A DNA stretch of 64,000 nucleotides from Alcaligenes faecalis. GTDB lineage: Bacteria > Pseudomonadota > Gammaproteobacteria > Burkholderiales > Burkholderiaceae_B. Within the stretch, counting starts at the first letter, position 1, and each line of letters begins with the position of its first letter. Under the pieces are notes generated by a model. It did no database searches, was not told the DNA's origin, and was given only the letters and a program-made list of their open reading frames with translations. The DNA lies in the NCBI RefSeq assembly GCF_009497775.1, contig NZ_CP031012.1:1984001-2048000 (forward strand). The letters are read 5' to 3'. The position numbers were made by a program, and so were the translations under genes. Shown piece by piece: positions 56,046-64,000 of the stretch.

Positions 56046-57286
56046 ACAGCCCAGCCAGCACTTGTTTAGCCATTAATGGCGAACGCCTGCTGCAGCGTAT
56101 TGCGCAGTTGGCGCAGATTGGTGCGATCGACGGGGGCGGTGTGTGCCGCCTGGCCCTGACGGACGAGGACAAGGCGGGCCGCGATCAGGTGGTCAGTTGG
56201 ATGCGTGATCTTGGTATGAGTGTGGAGATCGATCAGATCGGCAACATTATCGGGACACGTGCTGGCCGTCTGGATGTGGCGCCGGTCATGACGGGTTCGC
56301 ACATTGATACCGTGCGTACCGGCGGACGCTACGACGGCAATCTGGGTGTGCTGGCTGGACTGGAAGTGGTGGCCAGCTTGAATGATGCCGATGTGCAGCT
56401 GGATCGTCCCTTGCAAGTGGTGGCCTTTACCAATGAAGAGGGCGCGCGCTTTGCACCGGACATGATGGGCAGTCTGGTGTTTCAAGGTGGCTTGTCCTTG
56501 CAAGAGGCACTGGACACCGTGGGCATTGATGGCAGCACCGTGCGCGAGAACCTGGAGCGTATTGGCTACGCCGGTTCCGTGCCTTGCGGCCAACCCGATG
56601 TACATGCCTATATGGAACTGCATATTGAACAGGGCCCGGTTCTGGAGCATGAAAGCATTGATATCGGTGCAGTGACGGGCGTGCAAGGGATTTGCTGGTT
56701 GGAATTTGAAGTGCAGGGTGTATCCAACCACGCAGGCACCACTCCCATGCACCTGCGCCATGATGCCGGTGTGGTGGCTCAGCAGATTGGCAGCTTTGTG
56801 CGCCAGCTGACTGAACGCTATGGCCCGCCGCAATTGGGCACGGTAGGGCGCTGCGAGCTGTTTCCGAATCTGGTCAATGTGATCCCCAGCAAAGCCGTGT
56901 TTACCGTGGATTTGCGCAATGTGGACAAGGCCAGCCTGGACCAGGCCGAGCAGGAAGTGCTGGATTTCGCCCGGCAAGCGGCCGAGCGCGAGGGTGTGCA
57001 GATCAAGCATCGCCATCTGGCCCGCTTTGATCCTGTGCAGTTTGATGAACGCTTGATCAGCAAGGTCGAGCAACACGCCAAGGATCTGGGCTGCTCGGTC
57101 AAGCGCATGCCCAGCGGTGCCGGACACGATGCGCAGATGCTGGCACGTTCCTGCCCCACAGGTATGATTTTTGTACCGAGTGTGCGTGGCCTGAGCCACA
57201 ACCCGGCAGAGTTTACCCACGACAAAGACTTGATAGCGGGATGTTCGATTCTGCTATCGACCTTGGTGGAGTTGGCCCGTGAATAA
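56042..57286 (+). CDS. M20-family Zn-dependent amidohydrolase (N-carbamoyl-L-amino acid hydrolase type)
   Basis: 414 residues. Metal-site motifs: TGSHIDTVRTGGRYDGNLGVLAGLE, NEEGARFAPDMMGS and VQGICWLEFEVQGVSNHAGTTPM. The last is characteristic of the L-carbamoylase, beta-ureidopropionase and allantoate amidohydrolase subgroup. The C-terminal MPSGAGHDAQMLA holds the final metal His. It hydrolyses an N-carbamoyl or ureido group to ammonia, carbon dioxide and a free amino acid. ATG overlaps the dpaL stop. The exact substrate is not readable. Confidence 0.9.
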   Translation: MNSPASTCLAINGERLLQRIAQLAQIGAIDGGGVCRLALTDEDKAGRDQVVSWMRDLGMSVEIDQIGNIIGTRAGRLDVAPVMTGSHIDTVRTGGRYDGNLGVLAGLEVVASLNDADVQLDRPLQVVAFTNEEGARFAPDMMGSLVFQGGLSLQEALDTVGIDGSTVRENLERIGYAGSVPCGQPDVHAYMELHIEQGPVLEHESIDIGAVTGVQGICWLEFEVQGVSNHAGTTPMHLRHDAGVVAQQIGSFVRQLTERYGPPQLGTVGRCELFPNLVNVIPSKAVFTVDLRNVDKASLDQAEQEVLDFARQAAEREGVQIKHRHLARFDPVQFDERLISKVEQHAKDLGCSVKRMPSGAGHDAQMLARSCPTGMIFVPSVRGLSHNPAEFTHDKDLIAGCSILLSTLVELARE

Positions 57287-57363
57287 GCAGTAAACCCCTG
57301 ATGACGGGACCGCCGCCACAAGAGCAAAGGCGGACCGCTTTTAACTACCTGGAGAGACAAAAC

Positions 57364-58962
57364 ATGAGCAACCTGCTTAAGGACCGCTTGCGTCCTGCCA
57401 AATCGTTAGCCGCCGTCTGGGCTGCCCTTGCCATCACCGCTATTGCCCCCGTGGCTGTCAGTGCTCAAACCACGCTGACCGCCGTGATGGAAGCGCCTTT
57501 GCGCTCCCTGGACCCGGTCATTACCACCTCCTACATCGTGCGCAACTACGGCTATATGGTGTACGACACCTTGCTGGCAGAAGATGCGCAGGGACAGGTC
57601 AAACCCCAGATGCTGGAAGGCTGGAAAGTGTCCGAGGACGGCCAGACCTACACCATGACTTTGCGTGAGAACCTGCGCTGGCATGATGGCTCGCCCGTCA
57701 CGGCTGAAGATGCGGTCGAGTCCATCAAGCGCTGGATTCAGCTGGACAAGATGGGCCAGATCATGACGGAGTTCCTGACCAAGATGGAGGTCGTGGATGA
57801 TCGCTCCTTTGTGATGCAGTTCTCCTTCCCGACCGATATTGCCCTGCGCGCCATGGGCAAGCCCAGCTCCTTGCCTTTGTTCGTCATGCCCAAGGATGTG
57901 GCACGCACGCCCGTCAGCCAGGCGATTACTTCTACCGTGGGATCGGGACCATTCCGATTTGTGGAGAAGGAATACCGCCCAGGCGTGCAGGCGGTGTTCG
58001 AGAAAAACCCGGACTACGTACCCCGTAATGAGCCAGCCAGCGGTTTGGCCGGTGGCAAGCAGGTCAAGGTAGACCGTGTGCGTTGGGTCGCCATGCCGGA
58101 TGCCATGACCGGGGTGAACGCGCTGCGCAGTGGCGAGATTGATGTGATCGACCAGGTTCAGCTGGACCTCTTGCCCTTGCTGCAAAACGAGTCGGATATT
58201 GTTCTGAATGCGTCCACGGCTCGGGGTGCGCAGACCGAGATGCGCTTTAACTTCCTGCAGCCGCCATTCAACAACAAGCAAGTACGTCAGGCCGCCATGA
58301 TGGCGCTGAACCAGAAGCCCTTGATGCAGGCGCAGGTCGGCAACCCGGAATACTTTGAAACGTGTGGGGCGGTGTTTGGCTGCCACAGCGTATTCCCGTC
58401 ACAAGCCGGTTCTGAAGCCTACTTCAAGGGTGATGCCGCCGGTGCGAAAAAACTGCTGGAGCAGGCCGGTTACAAGGGCGAGCCCGTGGTCTTGCTGCAT
58501 CCCACTGACTTCCTGACCTCGCCCGTGGTGCCGGTGATTGCCCAGCAACTGCGCAATGCCGGTTTCACCGTCAACGTGGAAGCCATGGACTGGCAAACCG
58601 TGCAGACACGTCGCACCTCCAAGCGTCCCGTGCAAGAGGGTGGCTGGAGCATCATCACCACCTATTCGGGTCTGGTGGACGTGAGCAATCCGCTGAGCTT
58701 CATGGCGGTAGCCTCTAACGGGGACAAGGCCTGGTTTGGCTGGCCGGATGTTCCTGCCATTGAAAAGACACGCATGGAATTTGCCCGCGCCAGCGGCGAG
58801 TCCGAGCTGGGTCGTTTGGCCACGGACCTGCAAAAACACATCATGGATGAAGGTGTGATCGTCCCCCTGGGTGAGTTCAAGATGGTTAGTGCCGTGCGCA
58901 AGAACCTGAATGGCTTTCTGCAAACCCCGGTTCCGGTCTTCTGGAATGTGGAGAAGCGATGA
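57364..58962 (+). CDS. ABC transporter substrate-binding protein, family 5 (dipeptide/oligopeptide type)
   Basis: 532 residues from the ATG at 57364 (CTGGAGAGACAAAAC upstream). Signal peptide: SLAAVWAALAITAIAPVAVSAQ. The mature protein has the SBP_bac_5 pattern (MEAPLRSLDPVITTSYIVRN, MVYDTLLAEDAQG, GWKVSEDGQTYTMTLRENLRWHDGSPVTAEDAV). It captures a peptide or peptide-like ligand in the periplasm. The 3' end overlaps the permease gene by four bases. In this operon the ligand may be a modified amino acid or dipeptide. Confidence 0.92.
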   Translation: MSNLLKDRLRPAKSLAAVWAALAITAIAPVAVSAQTTLTAVMEAPLRSLDPVITTSYIVRNYGYMVYDTLLAEDAQGQVKPQMLEGWKVSEDGQTYTMTLRENLRWHDGSPVTAEDAVESIKRWIQLDKMGQIMTEFLTKMEVVDDRSFVMQFSFPTDIALRAMGKPSSLPLFVMPKDVARTPVSQAITSTVGSGPFRFVEKEYRPGVQAVFEKNPDYVPRNEPASGLAGGKQVKVDRVRWVAMPDAMTGVNALRSGEIDVIDQVQLDLLPLLQNESDIVLNASTARGAQTEMRFNFLQPPFNNKQVRQAAMMALNQKPLMQAQVGNPEYFETCGAVFGCHSVFPSQAGSEAYFKGDAAGAKKLLEQAGYKGEPVVLLHPTDFLTSPVVPVIAQQLRNAGFTVNVEAMDWQTVQTRRTSKRPVQEGGWSIITTYSGLVDVSNPLSFMAVASNGDKAWFGWPDVPAIEKTRMEFARASGESELGRLATDLQKHIMDEGVIVPLGEFKMVSAVRKNLNGFLQTPVPVFWNVEKR

Positions 58963-59900
58963 TTGGGCTTATTTTCAAGCGCGTACTGGCCACCATCCCG
59001 GTATTGCTGATTGTGGCGCTGGTGATCTTTGTGGTCCTGCGCATGACACATGGCGATGCCGCGGTGCTGGTGGCGGGGGATAACGCGACAGATGCACAGA
59101 TCGCGGAAATCCGTCACCAGATGGGGCTGGACCAGCCCGTGCCGGTGCAGTTCGTGCAGTGGCTGGGCAGCATGGTGCAAGGGGACTTTGGCACGTCCCT
59201 GATCTCCAGCCGTCCGGTCAAGGATCTGGTGCTGGATCGTCTGGGACCTACGGTTTCGCTGACCTTGTTGACGTTGGCCTACACCCTGGCTATTTCGATT
59301 CCGCTGGGGGTGTGCTCGGCCTGGTACAGAGGCAAGTCTCTGGATCGCTTTGTGATGGCCGGGTCGGTTGCCGGGTTCTCTGTGCCGGTATTCATCGTGG
59401 CTTACTTGTTGATTCTGCTGTTCTCGCTGGAGCTGCGCTGGTTGCCGGTACAGGGCTACAAGCCCCTGAGTGAAGGTCTTTGGGAGCACTTGCGGCATTT
59501 GATTCTGCCTGCGGTATCCCTGGGTACGGTGTATATCGCCCTGATTACCCGCATTGTGCGCACCAGTGTGATCGATACCTTGAACGAGGACTACATCCGC
59601 ACTGCCCGTGCCAAAGGCCTGAACGAGCGTCGTGTCCTGACACGTCACGCCCTGGGCAATGCGGCGGTTCCCATCCTGACGATTATCGGCATCAGCATCA
59701 CCATGCTGATCGGCGGGGTGGTGGTAACGGAATCGGTCTTCAACATTCCGGGGCTGGGACGGTTGGTGCTGGATGCGGTGCTGTCCCGCGACTTTACGGT
59801 GATTCAGAGCCTGATCGTGCTGTTTTCGCTGGTGTATGTAGGGGTGAATCTGCTGATTGATATCTCCTACATGCTGGTCGATCCCCGTATCGATTATTGA
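58959..59900 (+). CDS. ABC transporter permease, DppB type
   Basis: 313 residues with six membrane helices and a long periplasmic loop after helix 1 (RMTHGDAAVLVAGDNATDAQIAEIRHQMGLD), as in DppB/OppB. The cytoplasmic EAA loop is DTLNEDYIRTARAKGLNERRVLTRHALGNA. It forms the channel with the next permease. Confidence 0.94.
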   Translation: MIGLIFKRVLATIPVLLIVALVIFVVLRMTHGDAAVLVAGDNATDAQIAEIRHQMGLDQPVPVQFVQWLGSMVQGDFGTSLISSRPVKDLVLDRLGPTVSLTLLTLAYTLAISIPLGVCSAWYRGKSLDRFVMAGSVAGFSVPVFIVAYLLILLFSLELRWLPVQGYKPLSEGLWEHLRHLILPAVSLGTVYIALITRIVRTSVIDTLNEDYIRTARAKGLNERRVLTRHALGNAAVPILTIIGISITMLIGGVVVTESVFNIPGLGRLVLDAVLSRDFTVIQSLIVLFSLVYVGVNLLIDISYMLVDPRIDY

Positions 59901-59927
59901 GCCCTCGCTTTTTACAGGTAGAACAAT

Positions 59928-60767
59928 ATGCAAAAGCTCAACAAATTGAAGAAAGTGGTCGCCAGCAATTCGGCCCGTGCCGCCTTGCTGTTCCTGATCC
60001 TGATGGCTGCCATGGCGATTTTTGCTCCCTTTCTGGGAACGCAAGATCCCACTCAACTGGACCCCAGCGTGCGTTTGCAACCGCCTTCCGAGCAGTTCTG
60101 GCTGGGGACGGATGCGCTGGGCCGGGATCTGTATTCCCGTGTGGTGTACGGGGCGCAAGTGTCCTTCATGGTGGGTTTCGGTGTCCTGGCCATCAGCGTG
60201 TTCTTTGGCGTGATTCTGGGTTCGCTGGCGGGTTATTTCCGTCGTCTGGACGCGGTCATCATGCGAGTGATGGATGGGGTGATGGCTATCCCTGGCATCT
60301 TGCTGGCCATTGCGCTGGTGTCGGTGTCCGGTGCCAGCCTGACCACGGTACTGATCGCCATAGCCATCCCGGAGATCCCTCGCATGACGCGGCTGGTACG
60401 GGGCGTGATTCTTAGCGTGCGTTCCGAGCCGTATGTGGAAGCGGCCATGACGGTGGGGACCTCGGCCTACGTGATTTTGTCGCGCCATATGTTCCCCAAC
60501 ACCTTCGCACCCTTGATTGTGCAGGGCACTTATGTGTTTGCTTCGGCGGTGCTGCTGGAAGCGATCCTGAGTTTCCTGGGGGCGGGCATCCCTCCCGAGA
60601 TGGCCTCCTGGGGCAACATCATCGCTGAAGGTCGCCTGTACTTTCAGCTGATTCCCGGCATCGTGCTGTACCCCGGCATTGTGCTGTCCATCACCATTCT
60701 CAGTATCAACGTCCTGGGCGACGCCTTGCGCGATGCTCTGGATCCCAAGCTGGTCACACGGCTGTAA
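59928..60767 (+). CDS. ABC transporter permease, DppC type
   Basis: 279 residues. An N-terminal helix precedes the LGTDALGRDLYSRVVYGAQVS motif typical of DppC/OppC, followed by five more helices. The EAA loop is SEPYVEAAMTVGTSAYVILSRHMFPNT. It starts 27 bases after the DppB-type gene, with ACAGGTAGAACAAT before the ATG. Confidence 0.94.
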   Translation: MQKLNKLKKVVASNSARAALLFLILMAAMAIFAPFLGTQDPTQLDPSVRLQPPSEQFWLGTDALGRDLYSRVVYGAQVSFMVGFGVLAISVFFGVILGSLAGYFRRLDAVIMRVMDGVMAIPGILLAIALVSVSGASLTTVLIAIAIPEIPRMTRLVRGVILSVRSEPYVEAAMTVGTSAYVILSRHMFPNTFAPLIVQGTYVFASAVLLEAILSFLGAGIPPEMASWGNIIAEGRLYFQLIPGIVLYPGIVLSITILSINVLGDALRDALDPKLVTRL

Positions 60768-60791
60768 GTGACGAGGGCAGGAGACATAACA

Positions 60792-62435
60792 ATGAATACC
60801 TCTACGACCAAGCCCCAATGTGTTTTGTCGGTGAAGGACTTGTGTATTGAAACCAAAGCGGCTAATCCCCGCCAATTGGTGAACAAGCTCAGCTTCGACG
60901 TGTATGCAGGCGAGACCCTGTGTATTGTGGGCGAATCCGGCTCGGGCAAATCCTTGAGTTCCTTTGCCATCATGGGCTTGCTGCCGCCCGATACCTTGCG
61001 TGTCAGCCAGGGCAGTATCGAGTTGATGGGCGAGAACCTGCTGACCATGAACAAGGAGCATTTGCTGTCCTTGCGCGCTTCGGCCATGTCCATGGTGTTT
61101 CAGGAGCCCATGACAGCCCTGAATCCAGTGCAGCGGGTGGGTGAACAGATCGACGAAGTGATCCGTATCCACGAGAAGAACAGCTCCCGGCAGGAGCGTC
61201 GCCAACGTGTGATCAATATGCTGGAGCGTGTGCGTTTGCCGGAGCCGGAAAAGCTCTTCATGGCCTATCCGCATGAGCTGTCTGGTGGTCAGCGCCAGCG
61301 CATCATGATTGCCATGGCCTTGATCTTGCAACCACGTTTGTTGATTGCGGATGAACCCACCACGGCACTGGACGTGACCACGCAGAAGCAGATTTTGAGT
61401 CTGATCAAGGAACTGCAAAGCGAATGCGGTACCTCGGTGATCTTCGTGACGCACGACTTTGGAGTGGTGGCGGATATTGCCGACCGGATTCTGGTGATGA
61501 AGCGTGGCGATAGTGTGGAGATGGGCACGTGTCAGCAGATTCTGTCCAACCCCAAAGAAGCCTATACCCGCTCCCTGATTGCTTCCGTGCCCAATGTGCA
61601 TCCGCCTGCAAAAGAGGAAGTGCAAAACGAGGTCGTGCTGAGCGCCCGTGGTTTGGGCAAGGTCTATGGCTCGGACTGCTGGTTCTCCAAGGGGCGCAAG
61701 ATGCACGCGCTCAGCGACATCAATCTGGATATACGCCGTGATGAAGTGCTGGGTGTCGTGGGGGAGTCCGGCTCGGGCAAGTCCACTTTGGCGCGCTGCA
61801 TTATTGGCCTGGTTGAGGCCAGCTCGGGGCAAATCACCCTGAATGGTGAAACCTTGCCCGCCGCCTGCAAGGACCGCAGCCTGGCGCAGCGGCGCAAAGT
61901 GCAGATCGTGTTTCAGGACCCGTATCGCTCGCTGAATCCTCGCGTGACGATTGGCCAGTCTTTGACAGAAGGCATGCACAACATCGGCGTCGATCCCAAA
62001 GTCGCTATTGAACGCGTGACCGAAGTTTTGTCCATTGTGGGCCTGGACGCCGATGTGCTGGAGCGCTATCCGCATCAGTTCTCGGGTGGTCAGCGGCAAC
62101 GGCTTTGTCTGGCCCGCGCCATTGTGATGGAGCCGGATGTGCTGATTGCGGACGAATCCGTGTCGGCGCTGGATGTGCTGGTGCAAGAGCAGGTGCTCAA
62201 GTTGCTGGTCGATATCAAGCGCAAAACCGGCGTGGCCATCCTGTTCATTACCCATGACTTGCGTGTTGCCGCGCAGATTTCTGACCGCATCGTGGTGATG
62301 CAAAAGGGTCGGATTGTGGAGGCCGGAGACCCAGGGCGTGTCATTAGCCAGCCTAGCCAGGCTTACACCCGTGAACTGGTGGAATCCGCACCCGGTGTGC
62401 ATTGGGATTTTCAGAATTTTTGTGCTTATGCCTGA
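60792..62435 (+). CDS. Fused double ATPase of the peptide-type ABC importer (DppD-DppF)
   Basis: 547 residues from the ATG at 60792 (GCAGGAGACATAACA upstream); a GTG at 60768 is less likely. Two complete ATPase halves in one chain. First: Walker A GESGSGKSLSSF, signature LSGGQRQRIMIAMAL, Walker B LLIADEPTTALD. Second: GESGSGKSTLARC, FSGGQRQRLCLARAI, VLIADESVSALD, where Ser follows the catalytic Glu. Usually these are separate DppD and DppF proteins; fused forms such as GsiA are known. It energises the two permeases. Confidence 0.93.
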   Translation: MNTSTTKPQCVLSVKDLCIETKAANPRQLVNKLSFDVYAGETLCIVGESGSGKSLSSFAIMGLLPPDTLRVSQGSIELMGENLLTMNKEHLLSLRASAMSMVFQEPMTALNPVQRVGEQIDEVIRIHEKNSSRQERRQRVINMLERVRLPEPEKLFMAYPHELSGGQRQRIMIAMALILQPRLLIADEPTTALDVTTQKQILSLIKELQSECGTSVIFVTHDFGVVADIADRILVMKRGDSVEMGTCQQILSNPKEAYTRSLIASVPNVHPPAKEEVQNEVVLSARGLGKVYGSDCWFSKGRKMHALSDINLDIRRDEVLGVVGESGSGKSTLARCIIGLVEASSGQITLNGETLPAACKDRSLAQRRKVQIVFQDPYRSLNPRVTIGQSLTEGMHNIGVDPKVAIERVTEVLSIVGLDADVLERYPHQFSGGQRQRLCLARAIVMEPDVLIADESVSALDVLVQEQVLKLLVDIKRKTGVAILFITHDLRVAAQISDRIVVMQKGRIVEAGDPGRVISQPSQAYTRELVESAPGVHWDFQNFCAYA

Positions 62436-62554
62436 TTAACACGGCTGTTGAGGCTGTGTTGATCGTGCAGGGCTAAATCCCGCTTCTGGAAAGAGGCAGG
62501 GCGTACCGAATCCCGCCTAGGGCGGATCTTAATTGTTGATGGAGTTCAAATCTC

Positions 62555-63490
62555 ATGTCCAGGTTTGTCAATGTAGCAGCGGCTCAGTTGGGCCCTATCG
62601 CACGCAACGAAACTAAAAAACAGGTGGTTGACCGCTTGCTGGCCCATTTGCATCAGGCCAAGAAAATGGATGTTGATGTGGTGGTGTTTCCCGAGCTGGC
62701 ACTGACCACGTTTTTCCCGCGCTGGTTCAGCGAGGATATTTCCGATTTTGATTGTTTTTATGAAACCCAGATGCCGGGGCCGGACACTCAGCCCTTGTTT
62801 GATGCCGCTGCCAAATTGCAGATTGGTTTCTACCTGGGCTATGCCGAGCTGGTCATCGAGAACGGTGTGAAGCGTCGCTTCAACGTGTCCATTCTGGTCG
62901 ATAAAACCGGCACGATTGTGGGCAAGTATCGCAAGGTGCATTTGCCCGGTCACGGCCAGGATGAGCCCTGGCGTGCATTTCAGCATCTGGAGAAATACTA
63001 CTTCGAGCCCGGTCACGAGTTCGGTGTGTGGTCGGCTTTCGGGGGCGTGATGGGCATGGCCTTGTGCAACGACCGCCGCTGGTCGGAAACCTACCGTGTC
63101 ATGGGTTTGAAGGGCGTGGAAATGGTCATGCTGGGCTACAACACGCCGGTTCATAATCCGCCCGCACCGGAGCACGACGATCTGTCCATGTTCCATAACC
63201 ATCTGGTGATGCAGGCCGGGGCCTATCAGAACGGCACCTGGGTGGTGGGGGTGGCCAAGGCGGGGAGTGAAGAGGGCATCGAGATGATTGGTGGCAGCGC
63301 CATCATTGCGCCGTCTGGCGAGATTGTTGCGGCTTGCTCGACCAAGGGTGATGAGCTGGCGGTTGCCCGCTGCGATCTGGATCTGTGCCAGTCCTACAAG
63401 AGCACAACCTTCAACTTTGAGCGTCATCGTCGGCCAGAAGCGTATGGCCTGATCAGCTCGCAACGTGGAGCGGTGGTGCCATGGGCGTGA
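62555..63490 (+). CDS. N-carbamoyl-D-amino-acid hydrolase-type nitrilase-superfamily enzyme
   Basis: 311 residues. The Glu-Lys-Cys triad is complete: Glu47 (VVFPELAL), Lys127 (GKYRKVHLPG) and Cys171 (ALCNDRRWSE). The spacing and the CNDRRWSETYRVMG segment are typical of D-carbamoylase, which cleaves N-carbamoyl-D-amino acids to D-amino acid, carbon dioxide and ammonia. Other members act on related ureides. Together with the M20 enzyme at 56042, the operon can handle two carbamoyl-type substrates or stereoisomers. The end overlaps the following gene by ten bases. Confidence 0.92.
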   Translation: MSRFVNVAAAQLGPIARNETKKQVVDRLLAHLHQAKKMDVDVVVFPELALTTFFPRWFSEDISDFDCFYETQMPGPDTQPLFDAAAKLQIGFYLGYAELVIENGVKRRFNVSILVDKTGTIVGKYRKVHLPGHGQDEPWRAFQHLEKYYFEPGHEFGVWSAFGGVMGMALCNDRRWSETYRVMGLKGVEMVMLGYNTPVHNPPAPEHDDLSMFHNHLVMQAGAYQNGTWVVGVAKAGSEEGIEMIGGSAIIAPSGEIVAACSTKGDELAVARCDLDLCQSYKSTTFNFERHRRPEAYGLISSQRGAVVPWA

Positions 63491-64000
63491 ACGAACATAA
63501 AAAAATGGACCTGGCCTGGGATGCGGTCAGTCTGACGCAAGCCTTTGTGCGTATCCCTAGCCTGTCCGGGCAAGAGCAGGCCATGGCGGACTTTGTGCAG
63601 CAAGTCATGCGGGAGTTGGGCTTTGACCAGATCAGCGTGGACGACAAGGGGTCGGTGTTGGGCTTTGTAGGCCCGGCCCAGGCTCCGCTGGCCCTGTTGT
63701 TTGATGCCCATATGGATGTGGTGCCTATCGCCGGAACCTGGACGGTTGAGCCTTTTGGGGCGCAGATCAAGGATGGCCGCATGTATGGGCGCGGCACCAG
63801 TGATATGAAGGCAGGCTTGGCCGCCGCCCTGTGTGGCGCGGCGGCAGCGGCTCGTAGTGGTGCCTTGAAGCAGCGTATTGCTGTGTCTGCCAGTGTGATG
63901 GAGGAAGTGATTGAAGGCTATGCCTTGTCACACGCTCTGGAGCAATGCACGCCGGCTGCTGTGGTGATTTGTGAGCCATCGCGTTTGCGCATCATGGTGG
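63481..64000 (+). CDS. M20-family hydrolase, YgeY-like (cut by window end)
   Basis: 173 residues visible; the gene continues past the window. Reading from ATG 63481: DAVSLTQAFVRIPSLSG, then KGSVLGFVGP, the metal site FDAHMDVVP and GRGTSDMKAG, and the catalytic Glu in SVMEEVIEGY. This pattern fits the YgeY/ArgE-DapE group. In E. coli ygeY lies beside ygeX, the diaminopropionate ammonia-lyase gene, which matches the presence of dpaL in this operon. Alternative starts are GTG 63487 or ATG 63505. Confidence 0.85.
   Translation, partial: MGVNEHKKMDLAWDAVSLTQAFVRIPSLSGQEQAMADFVQQVMRELGFDQISVDDKGSVLGFVGPAQAPLALLFDAHMDVVPIAGTWTVEPFGAQIKDGRMYGRGTSDMKAGLAAALCGAAAAARSGALKQRIAVSASVMEEVIEGYALSHALEQCTPAAVVICEPSRLRIMV

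Noticed and set aside
58662..62402. Very long minus-strand open frame (1246 codons)
   Set aside because: It lies antisense to the well-supported ABC transporter genes and reads as low-complexity His/Gln-rich sequence typical of a shadow of GC-rich coding DNA. A similar minus-strand frame at 17230-20076 (antisense to pheT and ihfA) was rejected for the same reason.

Overview
The window reads as a chromosomal segment of a betaproteobacterium of the order Burkholderiales, most likely Alcaligenaceae close to Alcaligenes. The inference rests on a thrS-infC / rpmI-rplT-pheS-pheT-ihfA translation block, a short gshB-EIIA-HPr-EI cluster, a SufU-type SUF operon with an Rrf2 regulator, and protein sequences of clear betaproteobacterial character. 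Most of the window is moderately GC-rich and densely coded on the + strand. No tRNA, rRNA, insertion sequence or CRISPR array was seen.

Layout. 1-2033: a PfkB sugar kinase, two very small membrane proteins and a DUF333 lipoprotein. 2034-4758: thrS, preceded by what looks like a threonine leader-peptide attenuator, then infC with an AUC start codon. 4842-9531: a strong terminator, then gshB and a regulatory PTS (EIIA, HPr, EI), a structured leader RNA, a helical lipoprotein and ubiK. 9541-13186: an MFS carrier, a Qnr-like pentapeptide protein and comM. 13187-15300: an AT-rich, probably acquired patch with two related minus-strand genes of unknown function. 15320-20447: rpmI-rplT-pheS-pheT-ihfA-merR. 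20516-23015: a DUF455 ferritin-like protein converging on an ECF sigma factor fused to its own RskA-type membrane anti-sigma factor. 23424-31653: an Atm1-type ABC exporter and the complete SUF iron-sulfur operon (Rrf2 regulator, sufBCDSUT), whose promoter lies inside a perfect palindromic operator.

32322-53604 is the most unusual part. Two paralogous XRE regulators with a shared upstream box flank an atypical OmpR-type regulator. They precede a type I secretion operon: a TolC-like outer membrane protein, an 1897-residue BapA/LapA-like surface protein, a LapB-type ABC transporter and a HlyD/LapC adaptor. The surface protein contains 560 consecutive Asp-Ala dipeptides with one Ala replaced by Gly. 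The same operon continues with a 1731-residue enzyme carrying an alpha-helical domain, three ATP-grasp domains (two resembling cyanophycin synthetase) and a C-terminal acylphosphatase, then an exported zinc metallopeptidase and a polytopic membrane protein. I infer that the ATP-grasp enzyme may chemically decorate the ribosomally made poly-Asp-Ala backbone, giving a genetically templated, cyanophycin-like secreted polymer. This is a hypothesis; the sequence shows only the parts and their linkage.

53669-64000: an RpiR-type regulator with matching palindromes, followed by 2,3-diaminopropionate ammonia-lyase, an N-carbamoyl-L-amino-acid-type hydrolase, a dipeptide-type ABC importer with a fused double ATPase, an N-carbamoyl-D-amino-acid-type hydrolase and a YgeY-like M20 hydrolase cut by the window end. 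Together they look like a pathway for uptake and breakdown of a ureido or N-carbamoyl amino acid.
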